This document shows positions 1 to 9,705 of a DNA stretch of 64,000 bases, one piece after another; positions within the stretch are counted from its first letter, which is position 1; the number at the start of each line of letters is the position of its first letter. Under the pieces are notes generated by a model. The model saw only the letters and a list, made by a program, of their open reading frames with translations, did no database searches and was not told the DNA's origin. The stretch comes from Pseudanabaena sp. PCC 7367 (GTDB lineage Bacteria; Cyanobacteriota; Cyanobacteriia; Pseudanabaenales; Pseudanabaenaceae), in contig NC_019701.1 in NCBI RefSeq assembly GCF_000317065.1, positions 3,048,001 through 3,112,000 of the forward strand, written 5' to 3'. Made by a program: the position numbers and the translations under genes.

Positions 1-1004
1 GATTGACGGGTACGGGTGATCGTCACATAGCCATCTTCGAGCGGTTGACGCAAAAACTCCAATACATCGCGCTTGAACTCGGTTAACTCATCTAGGAATA
101 ACACGCCATTGTGGGCGAGGGAAATTTCACCGGGCTTGGGATAGCTGCCGCCACCTACCAGTGAAGGCCCAGAGGCAGAATGGTGCGGACTGCGAAAGGG
201 TCGTTCTGCCACTAAATCCTGGCCTTTGAGCAATCCGGCCACGGAATAAATGCGGGTCGATTCGAGTGCTTCATCAAAGCCGATCGGTGGCATGATCCCT
301 GACAATCGCCTGGCTAGCATGGTTTTACCCGATCCAGGCGGCCCCACAAAAATTAAGTTATGGCCACCGGATGCCGCGATCTCCAGGGCTCGCCGTGCCA
401 TCGATTGACCTTTCACATCTTTCAAGTCAAGGTGAAATTTGGTGGTGGCACGATCAGAAAGATCGGTGCGAGTTGGTGCGGGTGCGAATTTATCCGGGAT
501 ATTAAGGAAATCCACCACCTGTTCCAGATTTTCCATACCATAGACATCTAAGCCCTCTACTACCGAGGCTTCCCTGACATTGCCCTTGGGCACTACCAGC
601 CCCTTGATGCCCATACTCTGGGCGGCAACCGCGACGGGCAAGACCCCAGGCACTGCTCGCAAGGAGCCATCCAGGGACAGCTCGCCCAGGAATAAATGAT
701 CGGCCAGTAGTCTTACATCAAGCTGTTCGGAGGCTGCCAGCACGCCCACACTGATCGGTAGATCGAAGCTAGGCCCTTCTTTGCGCAGATCGGCTGGGGT
801 GAGATTAATCACAATTCGGCGCATGGGAAAAGCAAAATCAGAGTTTTTTAGCGCCGCCTTGACCCGCTCTTTGGATTCCTGCACCGCTGCATCGGGCAAA
901 CCTACCACCACGATCCCTGGTAAGCCTGCATTCACGTCTACTTCTACACCCACCTGGATCGCATCAATGCCCAGGATTGAAGCACTCCAGACCCTTGCTA
1001 ACAC
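1..1004 (-). CDS. YifB/ComM-family Mg-chelatase-like AAA+ ATPase (3' end outside window)
   Basis: About 334 codons are visible; the family is usually near 510 residues, so the C-terminal third lies beyond position 1. The start is GTG ([12 protein letters not shown]), preceded by GGGGAGAG; an in-frame stop lies just upstream. The N-terminal part is the Lon-protease-like substrate domain ([33 protein letters not shown]). A AAA+ module follows, with Walker [15 protein letters not shown] and a Walker B region ending LFLDEL. In naturally competent bacteria ComM is a DNA helicase that promotes branch migration during transformation. That role is inferred here from family membership only. The gene is transcribed toward the left window edge, away from dapF, and about 50 bp separates it from the dapF stop. 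Confidence 0.9.
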   Translation of the reverse strand, partial: MLARVWSASILGIDAIQVGVEVDVNAGLPGIVVVGLPDAAVQESKERVKAALKNSDFAFPMRRIVINLTPADLRKEGPSFDLPISVGVLAASEQLDVRLLADHLFLGELSLDGSLRAVPGVLPVAVAAQSMGIKGLVVPKGNVREASVVEGLDVYGMENLEQVVDFLNIPDKFAPAPTRTDLSDRATTKFHLDLKDVKGQSMARRALEIAASGGHNLIFVGPPGSGKTMLARRLSGIMPPIGFDEALESTRIYSVAGLLKGQDLVAERPFRSPHHSASGPSLVGGGSYPKPGEISLAHNGVLFLDELTEFKRDVLEFLRQPLEDGYVTITRTRQ

Positions 1005-1052
1005 TGGCTCTCCCCATGCTTTAAGCTAAGATTTTGGTTTAAATTTAAGTGA

Positions 1053-1949
1053 TTAGTTAATCCCATCTGCCTGCAAACCAGTAAAAACTTTTACCGCTGG
1101 CCCGGTCATCATCACATGGTTGGTGGTTTCTGACCAGTGAATGCGCAGATCACCACCGGGTAAATTAACTGTACATTGCCGATCGCAAACATTATTCAAT
1201 ACTCCCGCCACCACCACCGCACAGGCTCCCGTACCACAGGCCAGGGTTGCGCCAGCGCCGCGCTCCCACACCAGCATTTTGACATAATTGCGATCGCGTA
1301 CCTGAATAAACTCGGTATTAATCCGTTGTGGAAATGCCGAATGATGCTCAAACTGGGGGCCGATCGCTGCTAAATCTATTTTGGCCACATCATCTATAAA
1401 CGTGATGCAGTGGGGATTGCCCATGCTAACGGTAGTAACTTGCCAGGTTTGGCCAGCAACTTCGAGGTCTATGGCGATCGCCTTTTCCTCGGCATCAACT
1501 AAAGTCGTGGGGATTTCCTTAGCCAACAAATGGGGCTCACCCATATCCACCGTAATTTGGCCATCGGCATCCAGTTGCAACCCAATCAAGCCCGCCCCGG
1601 TTTGCAGCTTGTAGTGGGGATTAGGCTGACCATTAGTGGGATCGGCAGCGATCGGTTTGATCTCCAAATCCTGCATGAACTTAGCCAGACAGCGCACGCC
1701 ATTGCCGCACATTTCCGGCTCCGAGCCATCGGAATTGAAAATCCGCATCACATGGCCATTACCCTGACCACTTTCCTGACTATTAGTATCTGGCAATAGA
1801 AAAATCACCCCATCCGCACCAATACCAAAATTACGATCGCACCATTCGATTGCCTCTGCCTGGCTCAGCAACGGCTCAGCCTGGTGGCGATTATCGATCA
1901 AAATAAAATTATTGCCCAGGCCATGATACTTACTGAAGGCGATCGGCAT
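1053..1949 (-). CDS. dapF: Diaminopimelate epimerase
   Basis: The enzyme converts LL- to meso-diaminopimelate for lysine and peptidoglycan synthesis in the cytosol. The protein has 298 residues from ATG at 1949 ([19 protein letters not shown]). That start has AGGAG about 11 nt upstream; an ATG 24 nt further upstream would overlap the preceding gene, so I prefer the shorter form. Both catalytic cysteine motifs are present: MCGNGVRC in the N-terminal half and ACGTGACA in the C-terminal half. The [14 protein letters not shown] substrate loop is also clear. The upstream SUMF1-domain gene ends only 14 nt before this start and its stop lies beside the ribosome-binding site, so the two are probably cotranscribed and translationally coupled. 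Confidence 0.96.
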   Translation of the reverse strand: MPIAFSKYHGLGNNFILIDNRHQAEPLLSQAEAIEWCDRNFGIGADGVIFLLPDTNSQESGQGNGHVMRIFNSDGSEPEMCGNGVRCLAKFMQDLEIKPIAADPTNGQPNPHYKLQTGAGLIGLQLDADGQITVDMGEPHLLAKEIPTTLVDAEEKAIAIDLEVAGQTWQVTTVSMGNPHCITFIDDVAKIDLAAIGPQFEHHSAFPQRINTEFIQVRDRNYVKMLVWERGAGATLACGTGACAVVVAGVLNNVCDRQCTVNLPGGDLRIHWSETTNHVMMTGPAVKVFTGLQADGIN

Positions 1950-1963
1950 AGATCGTGTGACTC

Positions 1964-3004
1964 CTAACTCCATTCACAAACTACTCTAAATCCATAGTAA
2001 TAGCTGCGGTTATCGCGTTGGCTGCTGATCCGCGCCGAAGAAGTACAGCAATCGGCCGACAAAAACCAGGAACCGCCCCGTAACACTCGATCTTTGCTAT
2101 TACCGCCCTGCCAGGCACTACCGTCGGTGGGTGCGCCCTCATAGCTGCTATGCCAGCAATCCAAACACCATTCCCGCACATTACCATGCATGTCATGGAG
2201 CCCAAAGCCATTGGCAGGAAATTGATCGACTGGGGTAGTGCTCTTTACGCCAGTGGCATAGTAATTGGCTAGTTCTGGTTCGAGAATTTCACCAAAATAA
2301 AATGGGGTCTGACTACCAGCCCGACAGGCATATTCCCATTCTGCCTCGGTGGGTAAACGATAACTACGCTTGGTTTTATGGCTGAGCCGATCGCAAAATT
2401 CCACCGCGTCCTCCCAGGAAACACTGTCAACGGGCAGGTTTTCGCCCTGGAAATAGGAGGGATTGCGACTAAAAGTGGTCAACCATTGTGCCTGGGTAAT
2501 CGGATAGCGGCCGATCGTAAAGGTTGGTAATTGCACCGTATGCTGTGGACTTTCGTGGATGGCCTCACCCAGGTGCGATCGGGATGCCCCCATCAGATAT
2601 TCACCACCAGGAATTAACGCCATTTCTAGGGCAATGCCAGGATCAAGCGGTTCTTTGAATCCAATCTGCCGATTACTTTGTAGCTGACCTAAATCTCTAG
2701 GTATGCTCGATAGGCTATAGATGTCGCCATAGTCGGCTGCATAGTTCTGGGCGATCGGGATTTCAAAAATTGCTAGTTTAGGGCTTTGTAAAGCCTGCTC
2801 AGCTAGCTTAACTTGAATGCGGCAGAGCAGTTCATAGGCTTTGGCCTGCATTCGCCAGGATTTACTGCCCAGAGCGGCAGCGAGTAACCTTAAACCTGCT
2901 TCACCGCAACTAGCCGCCTGATCTAGTGCTACCAGCCGTTCTTCGATGTTGCTGCTTCTCAGGCGCTCCATCAATTTAGTCAGATCGTTCTCGGAGATGT
3001 TCAC
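1964..3004 (-). CDS. SUMF1/FGE-fold protein with HEAT-like N-terminus
   Basis: A 346-residue protein in two parts. Residues 1 to about 80 are helical and HEAT-like ([24 protein letters not shown]). From about residue 120 it has the formylglycine-generating-enzyme/SUMF1 fold, with [43 protein letters not shown] and VLRGGSWF. The two active-site cysteines of true formylglycine-generating enzymes (the CxxxxCAAR pattern) are missing: the equivalent stretch is [10 protein letters not shown], with CC at other positions. It is therefore unlikely to mature sulfatases. Many cyanobacterial and EgtB-like proteins reuse this fold for other substrates. The function is unknown; it sits directly upstream of dapF on the same strand. 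Confidence 0.85.
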   Translation of the reverse strand: MNISENDLTKLMERLRSSNIEERLVALDQAASCGEAGLRLLAAALGSKSWRMQAKAYELLCRIQVKLAEQALQSPKLAIFEIPIAQNYAADYGDIYSLSSIPRDLGQLQSNRQIGFKEPLDPGIALEMALIPGGEYLMGASRSHLGEAIHESPQHTVQLPTFTIGRYPITQAQWLTTFSRNPSYFQGENLPVDSVSWEDAVEFCDRLSHKTKRSYRLPTEAEWEYACRAGSQTPFYFGEILEPELANYYATGVKSTTPVDQFPANGFGLHDMHGNVREWCLDCWHSSYEGAPTDGSAWQGGNSKDRVLRGGSWFLSADCCTSSARISSQRDNRSYYYGFRVVCEWS

Positions 3005-3355
3005 GGATAAATATGCGTTTCCCTAGCTAGATTAACTGTCTAACTAACAATCTGAATCCTGATTGCAAATCAGATCAAGCAACTTTTAGACTTGCCAAAA
3101 GAGAGTTAGTGGCATGGAGGTGCTGAATTTCAGGATCAGAGCAGCCTTGAAAATCTTAAGTTTAACAAAATCTAAGTTTAACAAGTTTAAATTTAGACCA
3201 TCAGGGTTGCCGCCACTATTTATTTACTTATTTATTATTTACTTATTTACAGATCGCCTAGGCATTGATGGCTTTAGGCCACCTTACCTAAAGCAGGTTC
3301 CTAGGACAAATCTATTAGTAACATATTTAGTAATATATATTGATATTAGCGAGGA

Positions 3356-3847
3356 TTAGCGATAGTTAGTAAATTGTAAGGCAACGGGGAAATCTTCCGA
3401 TTTGAGCAACTGAATTACCTGTTGCAGTTCATCTTTGGATTTAGCCGAAACCCGCACCGCGTCACCCTGAATGCTAGCCTGAACTTTTTTGAAACTGTCC
3501 CGAATCAACTTCGAGATCTTTTTGGCCAGGTCTTTGTCGATCCCTTTTTTGAGGGTGATTTCCTGTATGACGCGATTGCCACTGGCAGATTCAACCTTGC
3601 CATAGTCGAAGATTTTTAAGGATAGTTGCCGCTTCACTGCTTTGGTCTGCAAGACCCCTAGCACTGCTTCCAGGGTGAATTCACTATCAGTTTTCACGGT
3701 GATCGAATTGGCTTCTAGCTCAATTTCTGTGTTTGTGTCTTTAAGATCATAGCGGCTACCAATTTCCCGCTTAGCCTGATCGATCGCATTTACCAATTCC
3801 TGGCGATCGAAATCGCTGACGATATCAAATGAGTAGGTTCCAGCCAT
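3356..3847 (-). CDS. YajQ-family nucleotide-binding protein
   Basis: 163 residues, full length for the family. It starts [22 protein letters not shown], the typical first beta strand and helix of YajQ, and continues with SRYDLKD and [23 protein letters not shown]. YajQ proteins have two ferredoxin-like domains; some members bind cyclic di-GMP or nucleic acids and act as adaptors. The sequence cannot show which ligand applies here. The gene is monocistronic: about 350 bp separate it from the SUMF1 gene downstream, and a ~680-bp gap lies upstream. Confidence 0.93.
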   Translation of the reverse strand: MAGTYSFDIVSDFDRQELVNAIDQAKREIGSRYDLKDTNTEIELEANSITVKTDSEFTLEAVLGVLQTKAVKRQLSLKIFDYGKVESASGNRVIQEITLKKGIDKDLAKKISKLIRDSFKKVQASIQGDAVRVSAKSKDELQQVIQLLKSEDFPVALQFTNYR

Positions 3848-4527
3848 TGTATGTATTGATTTAGATGAATCTATTGTTTACAACCATAGCCAATTTACCG
3901 CAGCAGGGCGCAACTTTTTAGACTATCTAAACTTTTCCAGGCCATAAAGCGCCAGCGGATCGGTAATCCTCCCTAGAGCAAGTAATACAGCTAAGCACAT
4001 GAGCAATGGTGGACTTAAGCCATCAACTTAACCTGTCTCTATGTAGTTTTAAGTATGTTGACATACCGAAGATGGGGTTAACATAGAAGTGGTAAATGAT
4101 TGAATTTCTAGAATTCAGAATCTCAGTGGGTAATTGATAAAGGCTAACTAAATACGCCCATATGACGCTAATAGGGTAATTTAATTGGGACGGCAGCATT
4201 GTTAAGAAAGTTGCTGAACAATGAACGGCAGCAAACTTGAGGAAGCATAAACTTGAGGAAGCATAAACCTGAGTATTGCTGGATACTTAATCTTTAAAAT
4301 TAAGGCTAAACACTTAGTTTATTTTGGGATTATTTTGAAAATACCAACAGTGGGGTTATTGCGGTAGCAATCGAATCATTACCAACCCTTTAATTACGAT
4401 ATTCATATATTTATTCATCTACTCAGCTAGATGTATCTAAGCTACTCGGTAGGTTAACTGTTTGATTAAGTTAACAAAATTAAATTAACGGGATCAACTC
4501 CCAGTTAGGCAAATTTTCTGGCTCACT
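3848..4527. other. Long intergenic region upstream of the PATAN response regulator
   Basis: No convincing coding sequence in 680 bp. Between 4234 and about 4273 a 16-bp unit (AACTTGAGGAAGCATA) occurs twice head to tail, followed by a partial third copy. A possible promoter lies near 4057-4083 (TTGACA, 15 nt, TAACAT). The region separates divergent genes, so it should hold promoters for both yajQ and the regulator at 4528. Confidence 0.5.
4234..4273. repeat. 16-bp tandem direct repeat, about 2.5 copies
   Basis: AACTTGAGGAAGCATA at 4234-4249 is repeated exactly at 4250-4265, then AACCTGAG begins a third, diverged copy. It lies about 260 bp upstream of the response-regulator start. It could be a regulator-binding array or replication slippage; nothing in the sequence decides between them. 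Confidence 0.7.
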
Positions 4528-5853
4528 ATGATGAACGCAAATGAAGTTGGCAAAGATAAGCAAGCTCCATCAGAAGACCTGGCAACCGGGATTCCTTTTG
4601 ATGTCTTGAAAGGTTTTTGCGATCGCAAAACAACCGGCCTGCTCCAGTTATTTGGCAATCAGGTAATTTGGATTGTGCGGATTGAGGGAGGAAAAATTAC
4701 ATTTGCGACTAATTCGATCGAAAAGTTCGATCGCCTCATTTGTCATATGCGGATGATGAGCCATCAGATACCGCGCTTGACTAAGGAATTTCGGGCACAG
4801 GTGTGCATGAAGTTTGAGGATACAACCGAATCAATTAGTGAGGATATGACTGGTTATGGCAATATTGATCCCTCGCTGCGTACCAATGACTATACGGCAA
4901 TTTGCTGGCTGGTCAAACAACAATATTTAACCTATGTACAAGGAGCCCTGTTATTAGAATCGATCAGCAAAGAAGCGATCGAACCTTTATTCTGGCTAGA
5001 TAATATTACCTATCGGTTTCATCCTGGGCTGGGTAATGAACCAACCATCTATGCCACGGAGCTGATGCCACTGGCCATGTTCTGTCAACAACGGTTGCGC
5101 CTTTGGCAATTATTAGCACCGCAAATCTGGTCTCCTTATCAACGCCCCTATTTCTTTGGCCAAACCGAAAAACAAAAGCAAATCCTCCCGGAATTACAGC
5201 TCCATCAGCGCTTCAGGACAATTCTGAAGGGATTTAGTTTTCGGCATCTGGCGATTTTGCTCAATCGGGATGAACTAAAAATTGCGGGCAGCTTGATGCC
5301 CTATATCTGTGAAGAGGTGGTGATCCTACGCGATCCACAGCCTCCCTTTGATGTCCTGCCGAAGGTGCCAGAGGCTTTGCCCACCTCGTTTGCACGGTTG
5401 ACCAATCAGGTCATTTCCCAACAAGTGGATATGATGGCACAGGGGGAAGATCCAACCCTTCTGCAAACTGAAATTCCGGCACAAACCAAAAACTATACGA
5501 TCGCCTGTGTGGATGATAGTCCGACGGTTTTGAATGAGATCAGTCGTTTCTTGAGCGAAGATAGTTTTAAAATTGTGGCGATCCGTGATCCGCTCAAAGC
5601 CCTGCTGCAAATCCTGAAAGCCAAACCAGACTTGATTTTGATGGATGTAACCATGCCGAAAATTAATGGCTATGAGTTGTGTCGCTTAATCAGGAAAAAT
5701 CCGAAGTTTAAAAGCACGCCGATCATCATGGTTACAGGTAATACGGGCATTATCGATCGGGCTAAGGCTAAATTGTCTGGGTCAACGGATTATATGACTA
5801 AGCCATTTACCCAAGAAGGCTTGCTGAAGATGGTGTTCAGACATTTAGATTAA
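4528..5853 (+). CDS. PatA/PixG-like response regulator (PATAN + REC)
   Basis: 441 residues. The N-terminal ~250 residues match the PATAN-type effector region of cyanobacterial PatA/PixG/PilG-like regulators (TTGLLQLFGNQVIWIVRIEGG). A canonical receiver domain fills residues ~322-441: acidic pair in VDDS, phospho-acceptor D373 in LILMDVTMPK, conserved T in MVTGNT and K425 in MTKPF. Such proteins relay signals to type IV pili in phototaxis or motility, or act in cell patterning. The next gene downstream (about 120 bp) encodes a CheW-like adaptor, the usual neighbour in these chemosensory operons. The usual CheY, methyl-accepting and CheA partners do not follow, so the rest of the pathway must be encoded elsewhere. 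Confidence 0.88.
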   Translation: MMNANEVGKDKQAPSEDLATGIPFDVLKGFCDRKTTGLLQLFGNQVIWIVRIEGGKITFATNSIEKFDRLICHMRMMSHQIPRLTKEFRAQVCMKFEDTTESISEDMTGYGNIDPSLRTNDYTAICWLVKQQYLTYVQGALLLESISKEAIEPLFWLDNITYRFHPGLGNEPTIYATELMPLAMFCQQRLRLWQLLAPQIWSPYQRPYFFGQTEKQKQILPELQLHQRFRTILKGFSFRHLAILLNRDELKIAGSLMPYICEEVVILRDPQPPFDVLPKVPEALPTSFARLTNQVISQQVDMMAQGEDPTLLQTEIPAQTKNYTIACVDDSPTVLNEISRFLSEDSFKIVAIRDPLKALLQILKAKPDLILMDVTMPKINGYELCRLIRKNPKFKSTPIIMVTGNTGIIDRAKAKLSGSTDYMTKPFTQEGLLKMVFRHLD

Positions 5854-5975
5854 CTTTTAGATTAATATTTTAGATTAACTTCAGGATTGATTTTAGGGTT
5901 ATCGCTATTTTAATGTCAGTATCCGCTAGGTAATTAATGGGCAAGTGGCAATCGGTGGAGATGGGGAGCTAGCTA

Positions 5976-6614
5976 ATGAGTGAGCAACTGATAGAAAGTA
6001 ATACCGAGTCGAATGACGATCGAGCGATCGCTACAAATTTAGAGCAATCAGCCACACCTGACCTGCTCGAATATATTCAACTGCACCTGAATAATGAAAC
6101 CTGGGCAGCGATCGAGATGCTGCGGGCAGATACAGTGATCAGTATTAATGCTAAAAGTATTGTGCCCATCCCCAATATGCCTGCTTGCTTCCTGGGTTTA
6201 TTTAATCATCGTGGGCATGTTTACTGGGTGATTGATTTACCGGCCCTTTTGAATATTACGCCCCTAGAAGATGCCCATCATAGCTATGCGGCCATGATGG
6301 TGACACCGCAGCTAGAAAAAGTTATACCATCTACAGAACAAGAACAAGAACAAGAACAAGAACAAGCTGCTAATTCTGAGTCAAGTGGTTCACGCAATGG
6401 TGATGATCGTGCCAACCGATCGCCCTTGCTTCTGGCCGTGAGGGAGATCGCCGGAATTGTCAAATTTCGCCCTGATCAGATCCAAGCCTGTATTCCACCG
6501 ATCCCACCGGGACTACATGCTTATACTAAGCAGTGCCTGGATAGTGACCAACATCAGCTTTACATTTTGGACATTGAAGCGATCGCTAATTCACCTTCCT
6601 TGTACGTGCAGTAA
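5976..6614 (+). CDS. CheW-domain adaptor (PixI/PilI-like)
   Basis: 212 residues; the start ATG follows GGAGCTAGCTA. It has a CheW/SH3-like core (YIQLHLNNETWAAIEMLRADTVISI, FLGLFNHRGHVYWVIDLPALL). CheW links receptors to a CheA-type kinase. The core is interrupted at about residues 114-145 by a hydrophilic insert containing EQEQEQEQEQ, encoded by a (GAACAA)n microsatellite at about 6337-6366. The C-terminal half resumes with LLLAVREIAGIVKFRPDQI. It follows the PATAN regulator on the same strand and is probably cotranscribed. The insert is likely a slippage-prone linker. Confidence 0.85.
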   Translation: MSEQLIESNTESNDDRAIATNLEQSATPDLLEYIQLHLNNETWAAIEMLRADTVISINAKSIVPIPNMPACFLGLFNHRGHVYWVIDLPALLNITPLEDAHHSYAAMMVTPQLEKVIPSTEQEQEQEQEQAANSESSGSRNGDDRANRSPLLLAVREIAGIVKFRPDQIQACIPPIPPGLHAYTKQCLDSDQHQLYILDIEAIANSPSLYVQ

Positions 6615-6951
6615 AACTGTTGCTAAAGTTATGCAAAATCTTTAGTAGCGATATGGCAGTAAGGAATTTAGTCAACCAAGAGCAAACCAGGGAGTAAACA
6701 ATAAAACTCTTGCAAAAGCTCAGTATTGCCAGCAGGGAATCAGGCAGACTGGATTATTAATTATTGATTAGTCCTTTCTGCAAGTAGTAGTCCGCCACAA
6801 TGAATTTGATGATCGATTAGTGATTGTAATAATTCTCTGGCAAGAGTGCTACCAATCATAATTAACGTGGTCGAGTAGTAGTAGACTGTCAAGGTAGTTA
6901 TATCGAAAACCCCATACTTGAAATTAGCTATTTGAGCTAAAGTGATTGCCT
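6615..6951. other. Intergenic region, nothing recognised
   Basis: 337 bp between the CheW gene and rsmA. It is AT-rich, with stops in every frame at short intervals. I saw no RNA gene, strong hairpin or clear promoter. Confidence 0.5.
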
Positions 6952-7788
6952 ATGAGCCGCCCCCGTAAGCGGTTTGCCCAGCATTGGTTAAACAGCCTGG
7001 ATATTCTCTATAAAATTGTGGCCGCTGCCGATTTGCATTCTGATGACTGCGTTTTGGAAATTGGCCCCGGCACTGGCAATCTGACCGAAATGCTGTTGCC
7101 CTGGGTGCGATCGCTGATTGCCGTGGAAATCGATCGGGATCTATGTCGGCAGTTGCGGCGTAAGTTTAAGCATAAAGATAATTTTGAGCTAATCGAAGCT
7201 GACTTGTTGCAGATGCCGCTGCCAGAAACGCCTAATAAGGTAGTTGCGAATATCCCCTACAACATCACTAGCCCGATTTTGCATCGGCTGATGGGCAAAA
7301 TTGCGCAACCAGTAGGGCAATTCGATCGGATTGTTTTACTAGTGCAAAAGGAAATTGGCGATCGCCTCACTGCTAATCCTGGCACTAAGGCATACAATGC
7401 CCTCAGCATTCGCACCCAATATTTGGCTGATTGTGAATATATTTGTGATGTACCACCCAAGGCATTTACACCACCGCCCAAGGTAAGTTCGGCTGTGGTG
7501 AGTATTATGCCGCGATCGCCGCTGCAAGCCGCTCAGAATCCTAAGCTGATGGATACCTTAATTTCTCTGGGGTTCGCCACCCGCCGCAAGATGCTGCATA
7601 ACAATCTGGGGTCGGTGATCGAGCGCGATCGACTATTACCTATTTTTGAAGACTTAGAAATCAATCCCAAATGCCGCGCCGAGAATTTGACGGTGAGCGA
7701 TTGGGTAAGGTTAAGTGATGCGATTGATCGTGCTAAAGCGATTAATCCGCCAGGATCAAACCCGATCGCGCCGATAGATCAAAATTGA
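6952..7788 (+). CDS. rsmA: 16S rRNA (adenine1518/1519-N6,N6)-dimethyltransferase
   Basis: 278 residues from ATG at 6952 (MSRPRKRFAQHWL); a TTG two codons earlier is less likely. RsmA/KsgA dimethylates two adjacent adenines in the loop of 16S rRNA helix 45 during 30S assembly. Visible motifs are the SAM-binding VLEIGPGTGNLT, the acidic VEIDRDL, and the catalytic NIPYNITSPI. The C-terminal domain contains PPKVSSAVVSIMP and TRRKMLHNNL. The last ~47 bp overlap, tail to tail, the 3' end of the amylase gene on the opposite strand. Confidence 0.96.
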   Translation: MSRPRKRFAQHWLNSLDILYKIVAAADLHSDDCVLEIGPGTGNLTEMLLPWVRSLIAVEIDRDLCRQLRRKFKHKDNFELIEADLLQMPLPETPNKVVANIPYNITSPILHRLMGKIAQPVGQFDRIVLLVQKEIGDRLTANPGTKAYNALSIRTQYLADCEYICDVPPKAFTPPPKVSSAVVSIMPRSPLQAAQNPKLMDTLISLGFATRRKMLHNNLGSVIERDRLLPIFEDLEINPKCRAENLTVSDWVRLSDAIDRAKAINPPGSNPIAPIDQN

Positions 7789-9310
7789 TCGCCGAAGTAG
7801 TCTGATTGCCCAGCCAATTAGCCTGCCCTTTCCCATAAACAATCTGGCTTGGTTTGTGTTCCAGTTCAGCCCGAACTTGAATCGAGATTGCTTCATTACC
7901 AGCATTCACCGCCACGATCGCCGTCTCTTCCGGCTGACCAGGTAAAGATCTTGCAAACACATAGGCCATATCCTTAGCGAATAGCACTTCATATTCACCA
8001 ATTCGCAAAGCGGGATGGGCATGGCGCAGGGCGATCAATTCCTTGTGATATTGCAATACTTGTTTATCCCATTCGCTGGCATCAGGGAAAGCGCGACGAT
8101 TGTCGGGATCATGGGCTCCTGGCAAGCCAACTTCATCGCCGTAATAAATGCTGGGCGCACCAGGAAAAGTGAGCAGCAACAGGGTCGCCAACTCTACGGT
8201 AGTTTTTGCTGCTGTTTTATGGTTACTCTTCCTCTTCTTATTAGCGATTTCCCCGCCTGCCACCGTAAACAGCCTGGGCACATCATGGGAATCGAACAAG
8301 TTAAGCTGGGTAAGCTGGATTGGCCAGGGATGGAGTTTTAATAATTCTTTGAGCCGATCGGCATATTCACTGGCATCGATCGCCGGGTATGGTTTATAAG
8401 CTGTTTTTTTGACTTCCTCAAGCAATACCCGTTCCCCCGCCACGAAGGCGATTGTGGCTTCGGCAAAGGGATAGTTCATCACGCCATCAAATTGAGTGCC
8501 ATCCAGCCATTGACTCGCATCTTCCCAGATTTCACCGACAATATAAGCATCGGGATTAACTGCCTTAACGCGATCGCGGAATTCCTGCCAAAAGCCCTCT
8601 ACCTCAATACAGTCCGGCACATCCAATCGCCAGCCGTCGATCCCCTGCCCTAGCCAATATTCCGCCACCTGCATAATATACTCACGCACCGCCGGATTCT
8701 GGTGATTGAATTTGGGCAGAGCGCGATTGTTCACCCAGCTCAAATAATTGGCAGGCAACGAGCCATCATAGGCACTCAGTGGCCATTTTTCGATCGTGAA
8801 CCAATCCAGCCAGGGTGAATTAGGGCCATTTTCAAGAATGTCATTAAAGAAAAAGAAACCACGACTAGCATGGTTAAATACCCCATCAAGCACCACTTTG
8901 ATATCTCGTTGATGGGCAGCAGCAAGTAATTGTTGTAGTGCTTCATTCCCACCCAGGAGTGGAGCGATTTGATAGTAGTCGTGGGTGTGGTAGCGATGAT
9001 TGCAGGCAGACTGAAATACAGGGGTAAAGTAGATCGCAGTGATGCCCAGTTCTTGCAAATAATCAAGCTGATCAATTACCCCCCACAGGTTCCCACCCAT
9101 GTAACCTTCATAGGTGGGTTCAGTCCCCCACTCTTGCAAGATTGCACGGGCGATCGCATGATTCTGATAATTGGCTCGCTTGCCGCTGCGTTGAACATTT
9201 GAATCCTCCGGGGGGGCAGCTCTAGCAAAACGATCGGGAAAGATTTGATAAAAAACGGCATGCTTAACCCAGTCTGGTGTATTGATAGTTTGAGGACTTG
9301 GATTTATCAT
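7742..9310 (-). CDS. GH13-family alpha-amylase/neopullulanase-like glycosidase
   Basis: About 522 residues from ATG at 9310 (MINPSPQTINTPDWVKHAVFYQIFPDRF); an upstream GTG at 9331 is a possible alternative. The (beta/alpha)8 GH13 motifs are all visible: VVLDGVFNHAS, GWRLDVPD with the nucleophile Asp, VGEIWED with the acid/base Glu, and FDSHDVPR with the third Asp. The GGNLWGVIDQLDYLQELGITAIYFTP segment fits maltodextrin-acting neopullulanase or cyclomaltodextrinase types. There is no signal peptide, so it probably acts on cytosolic glycogen-derived glucans. The stop lies 47 bp inside the convergent rsmA. Confidence 0.9.
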   Translation of the reverse strand: MINPSPQTINTPDWVKHAVFYQIFPDRFARAAPPEDSNVQRSGKRANYQNHAIARAILQEWGTEPTYEGYMGGNLWGVIDQLDYLQELGITAIYFTPVFQSACNHRYHTHDYYQIAPLLGGNEALQQLLAAAHQRDIKVVLDGVFNHASRGFFFFNDILENGPNSPWLDWFTIEKWPLSAYDGSLPANYLSWVNNRALPKFNHQNPAVREYIMQVAEYWLGQGIDGWRLDVPDCIEVEGFWQEFRDRVKAVNPDAYIVGEIWEDASQWLDGTQFDGVMNYPFAEATIAFVAGERVLLEEVKKTAYKPYPAIDASEYADRLKELLKLHPWPIQLTQLNLFDSHDVPRLFTVAGGEIANKKRKSNHKTAAKTTVELATLLLLTFPGAPSIYYGDEVGLPGAHDPDNRRAFPDASEWDKQVLQYHKELIALRHAHPALRIGEYEVLFAKDMAYVFARSLPGQPEETAIVAVNAGNEAISIQVRAELEHKPSQIVYGKGQANWLGNQTTSAINFDLSARSGLILAD

Positions 9311-9484
9311 AAATTTCTCGATTGCCACCACCTGATGTACTTAACCCTTTCTAGCCTAAGATGATCAGGTATGCAACTTAATTGTTATAGGAAGATAAAT
9401 TAATGTAGCAAAAATTGCCTAAACAGCCCCAGCATCACTCAGTGGAATAGTTATAGTTGATAGGATTGCATTGAGCAAGGAATA

Positions 9485-9634
9485 ATGAAAGAGCCGATCT
9501 TCAAACTTTTGCTATTTGTGGCTGGCCTGATCATCACTGTTGCGGTTCTGTTCTTTTGGCGAAGCTATGTGAGTTGTGTGAATGATGTAGAAATTTGTCT
9601 GGAAGAGAGATATAACGATCGCCCAGCTCAGTAG
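9485..9634 (+). CDS. Small single-pass membrane protein, unknown function
   Basis: 49 residues starting MKEPIFKLLLFVAGLIITV. Residues ~5-27 form one hydrophobic membrane span, followed by a short polar tail containing SCVNDVEIC and ending NDRPAQ. The AGGAAT just before the ATG can serve as a weak ribosome-binding site. I do not recognise the family. The two cysteines, seven residues apart, fall just after the membrane span. It could be a chance reading frame, but its composition and ordered layout argue for a real small protein. Confidence 0.5.
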   Translation: MKEPIFKLLLFVAGLIITVAVLFFWRSYVSCVNDVEICLEERYNDRPAQ

Positions 9635-9705
9635 GATATCCTATACAACCGATCGATGAGTTGATTCCGATTGAGTTGATTATATATGACAAGCTATTTT
9701 GACGG

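Noticed and set aside
3114-3359. 81-codon plus-strand frame in the gap upstream of yajQ's 3' end
   Set aside because: Low-complexity (FIYLFIIYLF) from an AT-rich repeat; no ribosome-binding site; resembles no family.
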